A stretch of DNA of 64,000 nucleotides from Polyangia bacterium (GCA_030424595.1 JAUHWG010000027.1:62001-126000), one strand, 5' to 3'. Counted from the first letter of the stretch, positions 18,009 to 25,558 are shown. Made by a program: numbers and translations. Notes: generated by a model not told the origin, from the letters alone.

Positions 18009-19418
18009 ATGACTCCCCCTTCCCCCAGCCGTAGCCGCGCGCTGCGTCGCTTCGCGCCCGCCGCGGCGCTGGCTCTGCTCACGCTCGGGCTCCTCCCGCT
18101 CGCCGGCGACGAGGGCCGGACGTCCCTCTTGGTGCTCCTCACCGCTCCGCTCGCGACACAGCTCCTGGTCACGGCCTTCGCCCAAGAGCGGCCCCTCATC
18201 GCCGCCACCGCCCTCCCGGCGGTCTCTCTCGGCGCCCTCGCGATCGGCCCGACGATGCTGCCCGCGGGCTTTCCCCTGTGGCTCCTCGGAGCGCTCGTCG
18301 CCGCCATCCCGCCGCCGTCCTCCCGTGCGCTAAAGCTCGGCCTCAACCTCGCACTTGCTGGGGCCGCGGCGATCGGCATCCTCCGCGCCGACGGCGACAC
18401 GGCGACGATTCTCCTCGCGGTCGCCCTGATCCTGAGCGTCGGCATCCTCAGCAGCAGCGGCGGATCCCTCGCGGGGGTCGAGGCCGCCGAGTCGACGATC
18501 GCCGAGCTCAAGGCCAACCTCGAGGAGGAGGTCTCGGCAGGCCGCGAGCTTCGGCGTGAGCGGGCCCAGCTCGAGCGCAGCGTCGAGGATCGTCTCATCG
18601 CCCTCCAGGCGACCAACCGCGTCCTCGAGCGCGAGGCCCAGGATCTCCGCAACGCCAAGGAGCAGGCGCTCGAGGCCAGCCGGATCAAGAGCTCCTTCCT
18701 CGCCAACGTCAGCCACGAGCTTCGGACCCCGCTCAACGCGATCATCGGCTACACCGAGATGCTCCTGGAGGAGGCCGACGAGCGCGGCGGTGAGACCGAG
18801 GTCCGCGACCAACGCAGCGTTCTCACCGCGGCCGAGAGCCTGCTCAAGATCGTCAACGACGTCCTCGACCTGACCAAGATCGAGGCGGGCAAGCTCGAGA
18901 TCCAGACCGAGGTCTTCCCGGTCATCGACATCGTCGAGGCGATCGGCACCGCCGCCCTGCCCCTCGCCCGCCGCAACAACAACACCCTCAAGCTCAAGTA
19001 CAGCAAGGATCTCGGCTACCTCCGCACCGACCGGCCCAAGCTCAACCGAGTGCTCCTCGATCTCCTCACCAACGCCTGCAAGTTCACCCACGACGGGCGG
19101 GTCGAGCTCCGCGTCGACGCGATCGTCGTCGAAGAGCGGCGCTTCTTCGTCTTCTCGGTCACCGACACCGGGATCGGGATCTCCGAGGAGATGATGGATC
19201 GACTCTTCGAGCCCTTCCGAATGGCCGACGAGTCGTCGACCCGGGAGTACGGCGGCCTCGGCCTCGGCCTCGCCCTCGCCAAGCACTTCACCGAGATGCT
19301 CGGCGGCGAGATCTCAGTCGAGAGCACCCTCGGCGAGGGCTCCGTATTCCGCGTCCGCGTCCCTGTCGAGCCCGAGGATCCGCGGGCCAGCGGTCATATC
19401 CTGGTGTCGATGTACTGA
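18009..19418 (+). CDS. Membrane sensor histidine kinase
   Basis: 469 residues. An N-terminal membrane region of about five helices (roughly 10-165) has no large periplasmic loop, so it may sense a membrane or intramembrane cue. A coiled coil (about 165-225) leads to the dimerisation box SHELRTPLNAIIGY with the phospho-acceptor His at 236. The ATP domain has the N box (LLDLLTNACKFT), G1 (DTGIGI), F (LFEPF) and G2 (GGLGLGLALA). No response-regulator gene lies next to it, so it is an orphan kinase here, as is common in myxobacteria. The start is uncertain: ATG 18009 has GGAG directly adjacent, and a TTG 27 nt upstream is possible. Confidence 0.92.
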   Translation: MTPPSPSRSRALRRFAPAAALALLTLGLLPLAGDEGRTSLLVLLTAPLATQLLVTAFAQERPLIAATALPAVSLGALAIGPTMLPAGFPLWLLGALVAAIPPPSSRALKLGLNLALAGAAAIGILRADGDTATILLAVALILSVGILSSSGGSLAGVEAAESTIAELKANLEEEVSAGRELRRERAQLERSVEDRLIALQATNRVLEREAQDLRNAKEQALEASRIKSSFLANVSHELRTPLNAIIGYTEMLLEEADERGGETEVRDQRSVLTAAESLLKIVNDVLDLTKIEAGKLEIQTEVFPVIDIVEAIGTAALPLARRNNNTLKLKYSKDLGYLRTDRPKLNRVLLDLLTNACKFTHDGRVELRVDAIVVEERRFFVFSVTDTGIGISEEMMDRLFEPFRMADESSTREYGGLGLGLALAKHFTEMLGGEISVESTLGEGSVFRVRVPVEPEDPRASGHILVSMY

Positions 19419-19432
19419 CCCGTTGGTCGGGC

Positions 19433-19467
19433 CACGGGACACGGGACACGAGACACGAGACACGATG
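19433..19467 (+). repeat. 7-bp tandem repeat running into a start codon
   Basis: CACGGGA twice, CACGAGA twice, then CACGATG, whose ATG is the likely start at 19465. Seven is not a multiple of three, so a copy-number change would shift any upstream-initiated frame. Confidence 0.8.
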
Positions 19468-20283
19468 AGGGCCGACCATCCCTTCCTCCGCGCTAGCTCG
19501 CCCGAGCTCACTGGCGAGCGGCGCACGGTGACCTTTGAGGAGGCCTGGTACCAGGGCCGTGGGGTCTACGGCGGCGTCGTCGCGGGCGCCCTCATCCGCG
19601 AGATGACCGCGAGGGTCCGCGCCGACGCAGATGACGGCGCCGACGCTCGGCCCCTGCGCTGGCTCACCGTCCACTTCTGCGCGCCCGCGACAGGCGTCGG
19701 CGAGCTGCGCGCGGAGACCCTCCGCCGCGGCTCCTCCGTCACCCACCTCCGCAGCGAGCTTGTCCGCGACGGGACGATGATCGCCTTCGCCTCGGCGACC
19801 TACGCCCGCGCTCGCCCGGCTGCCAAGACCTGGGTCCGACCGACCATGCCACAGGTCCCGCCGCCGTCGACGATCGCCCCCTTCACGGCGCACCCGAGCC
19901 CGACCTTCACGTCCCACTTCGAGCTCCGCTTCTGCCACGGACCGCCGCCGCTGAGCGGCGCTCAGCAGGCCGAGATGGGCGCCTGGATCCGCTTCGCCGA
20001 GCCCCTGGTCCTCGACGCGCCGGCGGCGATGGGGATCCTCGACGCCGCTCCGCCGGCGGCGATGGCGACGATGAACCGCATGCGACCGATGGCGACCGTC
20101 GCCCTCGCCTGCCAGTTCTTCGAGCCCCTACCCCTGGCGAACGCCAAGCCCGACGATCACTACCTCCTGATCGTCCGCTCCAACGTCAGCGGCGACGGCT
20201 ACTCTGAGGAGCTGGATGAGCTCTGGTCCGCCGACGGCCGCCTCCTCGCTCTGTGCTGGCAGACGATCGCCCACCTCGGCTGA
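19465..20283 (+). CDS. Acyl-CoA thioesterase family protein (double hot-dog, TesB-like)
   Basis: 272 residues. An N-terminal hot-dog (about 20-125) has YGGVVAGALIREM and LTVHFCAPATGVGELRAET, typical of the TesB/acyl-CoA thioesterase II family. A second, weaker hot-dog follows (about 150-270), with HFELRF and LACQFFEPLP. The family hydrolyses acyl-CoA thioesters; chain specificity is unknown. The start at ATG 19465 is chosen because the upstream in-frame codons are made of the 7-bp repeat. No Shine-Dalgarno is apparent. It is preceded by the histidine kinase gene after 46 nt. Confidence 0.78.
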   Translation: MRADHPFLRASSPELTGERRTVTFEEAWYQGRGVYGGVVAGALIREMTARVRADADDGADARPLRWLTVHFCAPATGVGELRAETLRRGSSVTHLRSELVRDGTMIAFASATYARARPAAKTWVRPTMPQVPPPSTIAPFTAHPSPTFTSHFELRFCHGPPPLSGAQQAEMGAWIRFAEPLVLDAPAAMGILDAAPPAAMATMNRMRPMATVALACQFFEPLPLANAKPDDHYLLIVRSNVSGDGYSEELDELWSADGRLLALCWQTIAHLG

Positions 20284-20645
20284 GCTTCCCTGCTCCGACT
20301 GGGCTGACCGACGAGCGTCCCCCCTCTGCTACGCCTGCGCTCCGGCTGGGCTGGCCACCATCGTCCCCTCCGGGTACGCCGGGTACGCTCGGCACTCCGG
20401 CGGAGCTGCTCGACTCGGGCATCTTCGGCTCCTCCGGCGGAGCTGCCCAGATTCGGCCTCTTCGGCTCCTCCGGCGGAGCTGCCCAGATTCGGCCCCTTC
20501 GGCTCCTCCGGCGGAGCGACCAGCTCCGGCCTCTTCGGCGGAGCGACCGGATTCGGCCTCTTCGGCGGAGCGACCAGCTCCGGCCTCTTCGGCGGAGCGA
20601 CCAGATTCGGCCTCTTCGGTCCCTTCAGCGCAGCGCCGCCGCTCC
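20284..20645. other. Convergent intergenic region of about 360 bp holding a tandem array
   Basis: It is mostly occupied by the repeat array at 20418-20620 described separately. No gene is supported: reading frames through it are only the repeat. Confidence 0.5.
20418..20620. repeat. Degenerate tandem array, three 36-37-bp then three 27-bp units
   Basis: Units share CGGCCTCTTCGGC and GGCGGAGC. The first three also carry CTCCTCCGGCGGAG, and the last three lose 9-10 bp. Unit ends alternate between CAGCTC and GGATT or AGATT. Each unit contains self-complementary CTCCGGCGGAG or GGAGCGACCAGCTCC, so transcripts from either side would fold into serial hairpins. It sits between two convergent genes, a natural site for bidirectional termination. 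Confidence 0.75.
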
Positions 20646-21884
20646 CTACTCCAGCGCCTCGGCGTACTCGCCCACCTCCGGGTACGCCTCCGCCAGCCCG
20701 CTCAGGGCCGCAGCCCCCCAAGGCGCACAATGGAGGGTCTCGTGGAGCGCCGCCGCGGTCGCGGCGTTCGTGATCGCAAAGCCGATCTCAGGGGCGAGAA
20801 ACCCGTCCCCGCAGCCGTCGGAGGCGAGCGGGATCAGGAAGCCGGGCACGTCGACGCCGTAGTCGAGCGCGACCTGGAGGATCCCCCCCTGATCCGCGGC
20901 GAGGGTGCACAGATCGGAGAACGCCAGGTGCCCCGCCGCCTCCAGCCCCACCAGGCGCTTGCTCGGCGCGGCGCTGTCGTAGCCGCTCTTCTGCGAGCCG
21001 TACTGGACGATCGCGTCCTCCATCGCCCCGAGCACCAGGGTTGAGCGCAGGGCAGCGCCCGCGCTCGCCCCCCCGGCCGCCATCGGCATCAACACCTGCG
21101 CCCGGCCGCCAAAGCCGGCGATCGCCGAGCCGCCAGCGCTGTGCCCAGCCATGCCGATCCGCGCGGTGTCGAGGTGCCCGTCGAGGAAGGCCACCTCACC
21201 GCCGCCGGCGACCAGCACGTCGAGCACCTTGCCGGCGTCGCCGGCCTGATCCGCCGAGAGCGTCCCGCCGAGCACGTCCGCGAGGGTGATCCCGTCGTGG
21301 TCGGAGGCGACGACGACAAACCCGCGCGAGGCCCAGTGGGTCATAAAGGTCAGCGACTGGCTGCGAAAGCCGGCGGTCCCGTGGATGAAGAGAACGATCG
21401 GATAGGGCCCGTGGTCGACGTCGAGCGGCAGCTCGCGGAAGCAGTCGCACTCCTGGTACGGGTTCGCCTCGTCGGGGATCTTGCCCTGCTCATCCTCCGG
21501 CAGGTGCAGGCGGATGTCGTAGCGCGCCTGCTCGAGCCCCGCCTCGCTCCCCGGCGTCGCCGGGTACCAGATCTCGGTCGTCCGCCCGGCGACCGTGACC
21601 GTCCGCGCGCCGACCGGCCACGGCCCGGCGAGGGCGGGATCCTCGGGGATCGTCAGGAGCTCCGCGCCGTCGCAGCCGATCCCCTGGTACCCGGTCTCGC
21701 TCTCCCCCTCGCTCTCCGAACCGCCCGTGTCCGTCGACCCCGTCGAGGCGGTCTCGGTCGCCGCGGTCTCCGAGCCGGTCGTCGTCCCGGTCGACGCGGT
21801 CGCGACGTCCGGATCATCGGTGCCAGCGCAGGCGACGAGCAGGAGGGCCAACGCGAGGGGGGACATGCGGCGTGCGGGTCTCAT
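20646..21884 (-). CDS. Secreted alpha/beta-hydrolase lipoprotein (chlorophyllase/dienelactone-hydrolase-like)
   Basis: 412 residues. The signal ends in LLVAC (lipobox), then a Thr/Ser/Glu linker. Alpha/beta-hydrolase features: LFIHGTAG (oxyanion loop), GMAGHSAGGSA (nucleophile elbow GHSAGG), and a late AAGHLAFSD with a candidate catalytic His. The pairing of GHSAGG with VVVASDHDGITL resembles the chlorophyllase / polyester-hydrolase-like group acting on ester bonds outside the cell. Start at 21884; a -10-like TATGGT ends 10 nt upstream and there is no Shine-Dalgarno. An alternative start lies at 21866. Substrate unknown. Confidence 0.83.
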   Translation of the reverse strand: MRPARRMSPLALALLLVACAGTDDPDVATASTGTTTGSETAATETASTGSTDTGGSESEGESETGYQGIGCDGAELLTIPEDPALAGPWPVGARTVTVAGRTTEIWYPATPGSEAGLEQARYDIRLHLPEDEQGKIPDEANPYQECDCFRELPLDVDHGPYPIVLFIHGTAGFRSQSLTFMTHWASRGFVVVASDHDGITLADVLGGTLSADQAGDAGKVLDVLVAGGGEVAFLDGHLDTARIGMAGHSAGGSAIAGFGGRAQVLMPMAAGGASAGAALRSTLVLGAMEDAIVQYGSQKSGYDSAAPSKRLVGLEAAGHLAFSDLCTLAADQGGILQVALDYGVDVPGFLIPLASDGCGDGFLAPEIGFAITNAATAAALHETLHCAPWGAAALSGLAEAYPEVGEYAEALE

Positions 21885-21894
21885 GACGGCTGAC

Positions 21895-21900
21895 ACCATA
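21895..21900 (-). promoter_or_regulatory. -10-like motif of the hydrolase lipoprotein gene
   Basis: TATGGT on the minus strand ends 10 nt before the ATG at 21884. Confidence 0.35.
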
Positions 21901-21951
21901 GCGCGGGTCTGCGGCTTGCAACGCCGTAGCCCGGTCGGTAGCGTCCCGGCC

Positions 21952-22548
21952 GTGCGCACCTTCCGTAGAATCTGCATCTACTGCGGCTCCAGCTCGGGCA
22001 ACGACCCGATCTACACGGAGGCCGCGAAGCACGTCGGCACCTACCTCGCCGAGCAGGGGATCGGCGTGGTCTACGGCGGCGGCAGGATCGGCCTGATGGG
22101 GACCGTCGCCGACTCAGCCCTGGCCGCCGGGGGCGAGGTCTACGGCGTGATCCCCCACAAGCTCCAGGAGCTCGAGGTCGCCCACGGCAAGCTCACCGAG
22201 CTCTTCGTCGTCGACTCCATGCACGCCCGCAAGATGGTGATGGCCCAGCTCTCGGACGCCTTTATCGCCCTCCCCGGCGGCTTTGGGACCCTCGACGAGC
22301 TCTTCGAGGTCACCACCTGGACGCAGCTCGGGTACCACCTCAAGCCCGTCGGGATCGTCAACGTCGCCGGCTACTTCGACGGCCTCCTCCGCTACCTCGA
22401 CCACGCCAAGGCCTCGGGCTTTATCCGCCCCCCGCACCGAGGAATCCTCCAGGCCGCGCCGACCATCGAGGATCTCCTGCCGGCGCTGGCCGACGCCGAT
22501 CTCCCGGATCTGCGCCAGACCCTCGGTCCGATCCCGCCCGCGCCATAG
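21952..22548 (+). CDS. LOG-family protein (TIGR00730; nucleoside-monophosphate phosphoribohydrolase type)
   Basis: 198 residues from the GTG at 21952. The family motifs are complete: GSSSG near 12-16, GGGRIGLMG (42-50) and PGGFGTLDELFE (108-119), the phosphoribohydrolase signature. Family members release the base from cytokinin-type or other nucleoside 5-prime-monophosphates; in bacteria the physiological substrate is often unclear. The gene starts 67 bp from the divergent hydrolase gene. The TAG stop is the first three bases of a dispersed fold-back element. Longer upstream starts would run through the neighbouring gene's signal region and are rejected. Confidence 0.9.
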   Translation: MRTFRRICIYCGSSSGNDPIYTEAAKHVGTYLAEQGIGVVYGGGRIGLMGTVADSALAAGGEVYGVIPHKLQELEVAHGKLTELFVVDSMHARKMVMAQLSDAFIALPGGFGTLDELFEVTTWTQLGYHLKPVGIVNVAGYFDGLLRYLDHAKASGFIRPPHRGILQAAPTIEDLLPALADADLPDLRQTLGPIPPAP

Positions 22549-22623
22549 GAGGCCGTGGTGAGAGTCCCTGCTCTCGCGACGAGGACCGACGAGAGCGCGC
22601 GGGACTTCTGCGACGGCCTCCTA
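22546..22623. repeat. Dispersed fold-back element, copy 2 (78 bp, near-palindromic)
   Basis: Both ends read inward as TAGGAGGCCGT(G/C)G, then AGAGTCCC or AGAAGTCCC, then GCTCTCG, giving arms of about 33 bp around a short centre. The first TAG is the stop codon of the LOG gene. Transcribed, it would form a very strong hairpin. Confidence 0.8.
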
Positions 22624-22663
22624 GGCCCTCCGCCCCTCGGGACGAGCGCTGGAGGAGCGCCTC

Positions 22664-23101
22664 CTACTTCTTCGCGGCGCTGGCCGCCGCGTCCTCGGCG
22701 GGGGTCGTCACGACCGGCTCGGGCTCGGGGATCCCGTGCTTCTCCCGCCAGGCGGCGCGCTCCGCCGGCTTCATGTTCTTCAGCACCTGGAAGTAAGGCT
22801 CGCCGAGGAAGCGCTCCTTCGCCTTAAAGCGGTAGGCGTTTTGGATCTCGACGTTGCCCATGATGTAGCGGCACGACTCCTGCGCCGCGGCCTCGTCGAG
22901 CGGCTGGCCCTCGGCGTCCACCTGCATCTCCTTGATGAAGCCGTCGACCTGCTGGCAGTAGGCCTCGTCCCCACCGTCACAGACGAAGGTACGGAGCCGC
23001 TGACAGGGGTCCCCGCCGCAGCCGCTGACGCCGAGCCCGAGGGCGAACCCGAGGAGAACCCGAGGGAGTGACCGAACGAGGGCTCGATGTGCGGCAGGCA
23101 T
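22664..23101 (-). CDS. Small lipoprotein, 145 aa
   Basis: The signal ends in GVSGC (lipobox), followed by a short Cys-containing domain (CQRLRTFVC, YCQQVD, SCRYIM: likely two disulfides), a helical segment and an Ala/Pro/Glu-rich C-terminus ending in Lys. Not recognised. It resembles small periplasmic helical lipoproteins that occur beside many genes in this lineage. The -10-like TAGCGT ends 9 nt before the ATG. It is followed by fold-back element copy 2 and lies head-to-tail with the glutaredoxin-fusion gene, separated from it by copy 3. Confidence 0.65.
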   Translation of the reverse strand: MPAAHRALVRSLPRVLLGFALGLGVSGCGGDPCQRLRTFVCDGGDEAYCQQVDGFIKEMQVDAEGQPLDEAAAQESCRYIMGNVEIQNAYRFKAKERFLGEPYFQVLKNMKPAERAAWREKHGIPEPEPVVTTPAEDAAASAAKK

Positions 23102-23110
23102 AGCCGCGCA

Positions 23111-23116
23111 ACGCTA
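23111..23116 (-). promoter_or_regulatory. -10-like motif before the small lipoprotein gene
   Basis: TAGCGT on the minus strand ends 9 nt before the ATG at 23101. Confidence 0.35.
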
Positions 23117-23140
23117 GCCAGCCCCCGAGCGCCGGTCAAG

Positions 23141-23315
23141 CGCAGGTCGTGCCGAGCCCCCTCGCCCTGGCCCGCGCCCTTGCCCGCGCCCTTGCCCGAG
23201 CAAAAGCTCGACCATCGCCCGCGAGGAGCTAGCTCCGCAGCTCAGGCAGGCGAGCGAGGCCCGAGCCCCGACGAGGGCCTGCGAGAGCGCACGCGACTTT
23301 CACCACGGCCTGCTA
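23141..23315. repeat. Dispersed fold-back element, copy 3 (about 175 bp)
   Basis: The right end, read on the minus strand, is TAGCAGGCCGTGGTGAAAGT followed by CGCGTGCGCTCTCGC. Its TAG is the stop of the glutaredoxin-fusion gene. The left end AGGTCGTGCCGAGCCCC is a diverged copy. The interior CCGACGAGGGC matches copy 1. Confidence 0.65.
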
Positions 23316-24236
23316 GTAGCGAGGAACCTCAGGGTCGACGCTCATCGACCAGGCGTCGATCCCTCCGCGGACGTTCGAGACGTCGACAAAGCCCTGGGAG
23401 AGGAAGAACTCAGCGGCCCGCTGGCTCCGCCCGCCGTGGTGACAGTGGAAGACCAGCGGCGTCGAACGATCGAGCGTGTCGAGCTCCGCCTGGGTCGCGT
23501 CGTCGAAGGCTCGCGCCCCCTCGATCTTCGCGATCTCGCGCTCCTGCGGCGTGCGCACGTCGATGAGGAGGAACGTGTCGCCAGCGTCGAGCTTGCCCTT
23601 GAGCTCCTCGACGCTCATCTGCTTGACCGACGGCGGCGCGTTCGGGTTCTCGATCTTGAAGCCAGAGCCCTGCCCTGCCTCGACAAAGTCGATCCGGAGG
23701 CCGCGGGCCCGGGTCGCGCTCATCCGGTCAAAGGCGAAGCGGAGGCCGCCCTGGTCGACGATGACATCGCCGGGGTTGGCGTCCTCGATCGCGAGGTCAT
23801 GGTGGTAGCGCGGCGAGATCACGATCCGGATCGCCGCCGTCGCCTCGCCCTCGAGCGCTTGGCGGAACATCGCCAAGGCCGACTCCGTGATCGTCAGCTC
23901 CGGAGGCTCGATCTCGCCCGCGTCCGCGCCGAGGAGCGTCCCCAGCTCGCCGCTCCCCTCCATCTCGCGGATGATGTCGCAGCCGCCGATGAACTCGCCG
24001 CCGACGTAGAGCTGCGGGATCGTCGGCCACGACGAGAACTCCTTGATCCCCGAGCGGATCGCCGGATCCGCGAGGACGTTCACCGTCGTGTACTCCGGGA
24101 TCATCGCGTCGAGGATCCCGCAGACCGTCGCAGAGAAGCCGCACTGCGGCTGAAATCGCGAGCCCTTCATGAAGAGCACTACCCGATCGCTCTCGATCAG
24201 CTTGGAGATCCGCGCTTGGACTTCATCGACGCTCAT
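23313..24236 (-). CDS. Fusion: CGFS monothiol glutaredoxin - degenerate A-type (IscA-like) domain - rhodanese
   Basis: 307 residues in three domains. Residues 1-105 are a Grx4-type monothiol glutaredoxin with CGFS at 32-35 and the GSH-site segments WPTIPQLYVGGEFIGGCDI. Residues about 112-205 match the HesB/IscA fold (ITESALAMF, LRIDFVE, GFKIENPNA), but the Cys ligands expected in the C-terminal CGCG-type loop are replaced: the loop reads GQGSGF. Residues about 210-307 are a rhodanese domain with LIDVRTPQE and the active-site C265 in HCHHGGRS. Each domain is known in Fe-S cluster or sulfur transfer, so a role in Fe-S trafficking is likely. Start at 24236: a G-rich Shine-Dalgarno (GAGGGGG) lies 5 nt upstream, with a TATCCT promoter motif behind it. 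Divergent from 24578. Confidence 0.9.
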   Translation of the reverse strand: MSVDEVQARISKLIESDRVVLFMKGSRFQPQCGFSATVCGILDAMIPEYTTVNVLADPAIRSGIKEFSSWPTIPQLYVGGEFIGGCDIIREMEGSGELGTLLGADAGEIEPPELTITESALAMFRQALEGEATAAIRIVISPRYHHDLAIEDANPGDVIVDQGGLRFAFDRMSATRARGLRIDFVEAGQGSGFKIENPNAPPSVKQMSVEELKGKLDAGDTFLLIDVRTPQEREIAKIEGARAFDDATQAELDTLDRSTPLVFHCHHGGRSQRAAEFFLSQGFVDVSNVRGGIDAWSMSVDPEVPRY

Positions 24237-24259
24237 GATTGCCCCCTCATTGGCCGGCG

Positions 24260-24268
24260 AGGATAGCA
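24260..24268 (-). promoter_or_regulatory. Extended -10 motif of the glutaredoxin-fusion gene
   Basis: TGC TATCCT on the minus strand lies 23 nt before the start at 24236, leaving room for the G-rich Shine-Dalgarno. Confidence 0.45.
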
Positions 24269-24320
24269 ACGCTCGCAAACTTTGCTACCTGCGAGCGTCG
24301 GGAAACTCCTCTCGACTCGG

Positions 24321-24398
24321 CCTGTTCAGGGCCTGTTCATCGACCTGTTCATCGGCCTGTTCATCGGCCTGTTCAGGGCCTGTTCATCGGCCTGTTCA
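24321..24398. repeat. Seven CCTGTTCA boxes at 11-12-bp spacing
   Basis: CCTGTTCA begins at 24321, 24332, 24344, 24356, 24368, 24379 and 24391, within units GGCCTGTTCATC or GGCCTGTTCAG. The array lies between two divergent genes. The helical-turn spacing suggests cooperative protein binding, though simple slippage is also possible. Confidence 0.75.
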
Positions 24399-24559
24399 GG
24401 GCGTGAGGGGACGAGGGGCCCACGCTTGCGGGCCCTCAGCCTCTGCTTCGGCCCCGGGTTGGTGGCCCGCCCGAGACCGACGAGTCTGGCGAGTCCGGCG
24501 TCTCACGCGGCCTTGGCGGTCACAGAGACGACAATTCGCCGGGGCCGGGCCGGGGTCTC

Positions 24560-24568
24560 TGCTATCGT
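24560..24568 (+). promoter_or_regulatory. Extended -10 motif before the poly-Thr lipoprotein gene
   Basis: TGC TATCGT ends 9 nt before the ATG at 24578 (6 nt before the GTG at 24575). Confidence 0.45.
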
Positions 24569-24577
24569 CCGTCGGTG

Positions 24578-25072
24578 ATGGATACGCGCGTGCGGTTTGG
24601 ATTCCCCGTCTCGGGGTGGGTCGTTGGCATCCTCTGCGCGTTGGGCCTCAGCCTCGGCTGCAACTCGGACCTGCAGCTGCAGGAGACCGAGACCGGCACC
24701 GGGAGCACGACCACCGGCACCACGACCACCACAACAACGACCACCACCACCACGACCACCACCACCGGGGACGAGACCACCGGCTCCGACACGACCGGGC
24801 CGGAGCAGACCTGCCGCGACGCGCTCCAATGCATCGGCCTGTGCGCCGCACAGCTGGACATCGAGTGCATCCAGGAGTGCACGATGGGCCTGCCGCCCGA
24901 CGAGGGGCAAAAGGCCCTCCAGCTCGGCCTGTGCATCGGCATGCAGTGCTTTGGCGGCGGCTCCTGCACGATCGACGATCCGATGAGCCAGGACTGCATC
25001 GCCTGCATCGCCCTCAGCCTCTTCTCGCCCAAGCCGCCCGGCTGCGAAGACCAGGCCGCCGCCTGCATGTAG
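24578..25072 (+). CDS. Cys-rich lipoprotein with a poly-threonine linker
   Basis: 164 residues. The signal ends in LSLGC (lipobox). A linker then includes about 16 consecutive Thr, encoded by ACC/ACG/ACA triplets, and is followed by a compact domain with ten Cys (CRDALQCIGLCAAQ, CIQECT, CIGMQCFGG, CIACI) that probably forms disulfides. Family knowledge: this Cys spacing recurs in myxobacterial secreted lipoproteins of unknown role. GTG 24575 is an equally possible start. The triplet repeat makes linker length prone to slippage without frameshift. Confidence 0.75.
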   Translation: MDTRVRFGFPVSGWVVGILCALGLSLGCNSDLQLQETETGTGSTTTGTTTTTTTTTTTTTTTTGDETTGSDTTGPEQTCRDALQCIGLCAAQLDIECIQECTMGLPPDEGQKALQLGLCIGMQCFGGGSCTIDDPMSQDCIACIALSLFSPKPPGCEDQAAACM

Positions 25073-25135
25073 GCACGCGCGCGACCGCTTGACGACGCGC
25101 CCAGGGAAGCCTATCCCAGGCGCAGAGTCCCGCCG

Positions 25136-25519
25136 ATGAAGTCCGAGGCAACTACCCGAGGCGTCCGAGTCCATGTGCGCTCGCGCTACGTCCCCGATCA
25201 CTCCACCCCGCCCGAGCGGTGGATCTTCACGTACACCGTCGAGATCACCAACACGGGCGAGGAGACCGTGCAGCTCCTGAGCCGCCACTGGGTGATCACC
25301 GACGCCCACGGTCATGTCGAGGAGGTCCGCGGCCCTGGGGTGGTCGGCGCTCAGCCTGTGCTCGCGCCCGGCGAGAGCTTCGAGTACACCTCTTTTTGCC
25401 CGCTCCCGACCGCGTTCGGGACCATGCACGGCACCTACCAGATGGTCACCGACGACGGCGACACCTTCGAGGCAGAGGTCGCCGCCTTCCACCTCTCGAC
25501 CCCCTACGCGGTCAACTAG
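25136..25519 (+). CDS. apaG: ApaG domain protein
   Basis: 127 residues, the full length of the ApaG family. Seen: VRVHVRSRYVPDHS at the N-terminus, then the family core FTYTVEITNTGEETVQLLSR, HWVITDAHG, VEEVRGPGVVG, QPVLAPGESFEYTS and MHGTYQMV. ApaG is a small fibronectin-III-like beta-sandwich protein, linked in enterobacteria to Co2+/Mg2+ resistance and dinucleotide polyphosphate metabolism. No ApaH or KsgA gene is adjacent here. It ends 39 nt from the convergent gene. Confidence 0.93.
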   Translation: MKSEATTRGVRVHVRSRYVPDHSTPPERWIFTYTVEITNTGEETVQLLSRHWVITDAHGHVEEVRGPGVVGAQPVLAPGESFEYTSFCPLPTAFGTMHGTYQMVTDDGDTFEAEVAAFHLSTPYAVN

Positions 25520-25558
25520 GCCCCAGCCGGGACCCCGCGGCGGCGACCCGCCGGCGAG

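Larger units (their letters stand above)
24237..24577. other. Divergent intergenic region of about 340 bp with a box array
   Basis: It contains the minus-strand promoter motif at 24260-24268, the CCTGTTCA array at 24321-24398 and the plus-strand promoter motif at 24560-24568. No coding sequence is supported. Confidence 0.5.

Noticed and set aside
20216..21044. ORFs running through the 27/36-bp array (FGSSGGA- and FGGATSSGL-like repeats)
   Set aside because: The repeat phase gives open frames by construction; unit lengths of 36-37 and 27 bp break a single frame and no start signal is present.
24282..24578. Peptide made of LFIGLF-type repeats in the divergent region before 24578
   Set aside because: It is a translation of the CCTGTTCA array; unit spacing alternates between 11 and 12 bp, so no constant frame is kept.
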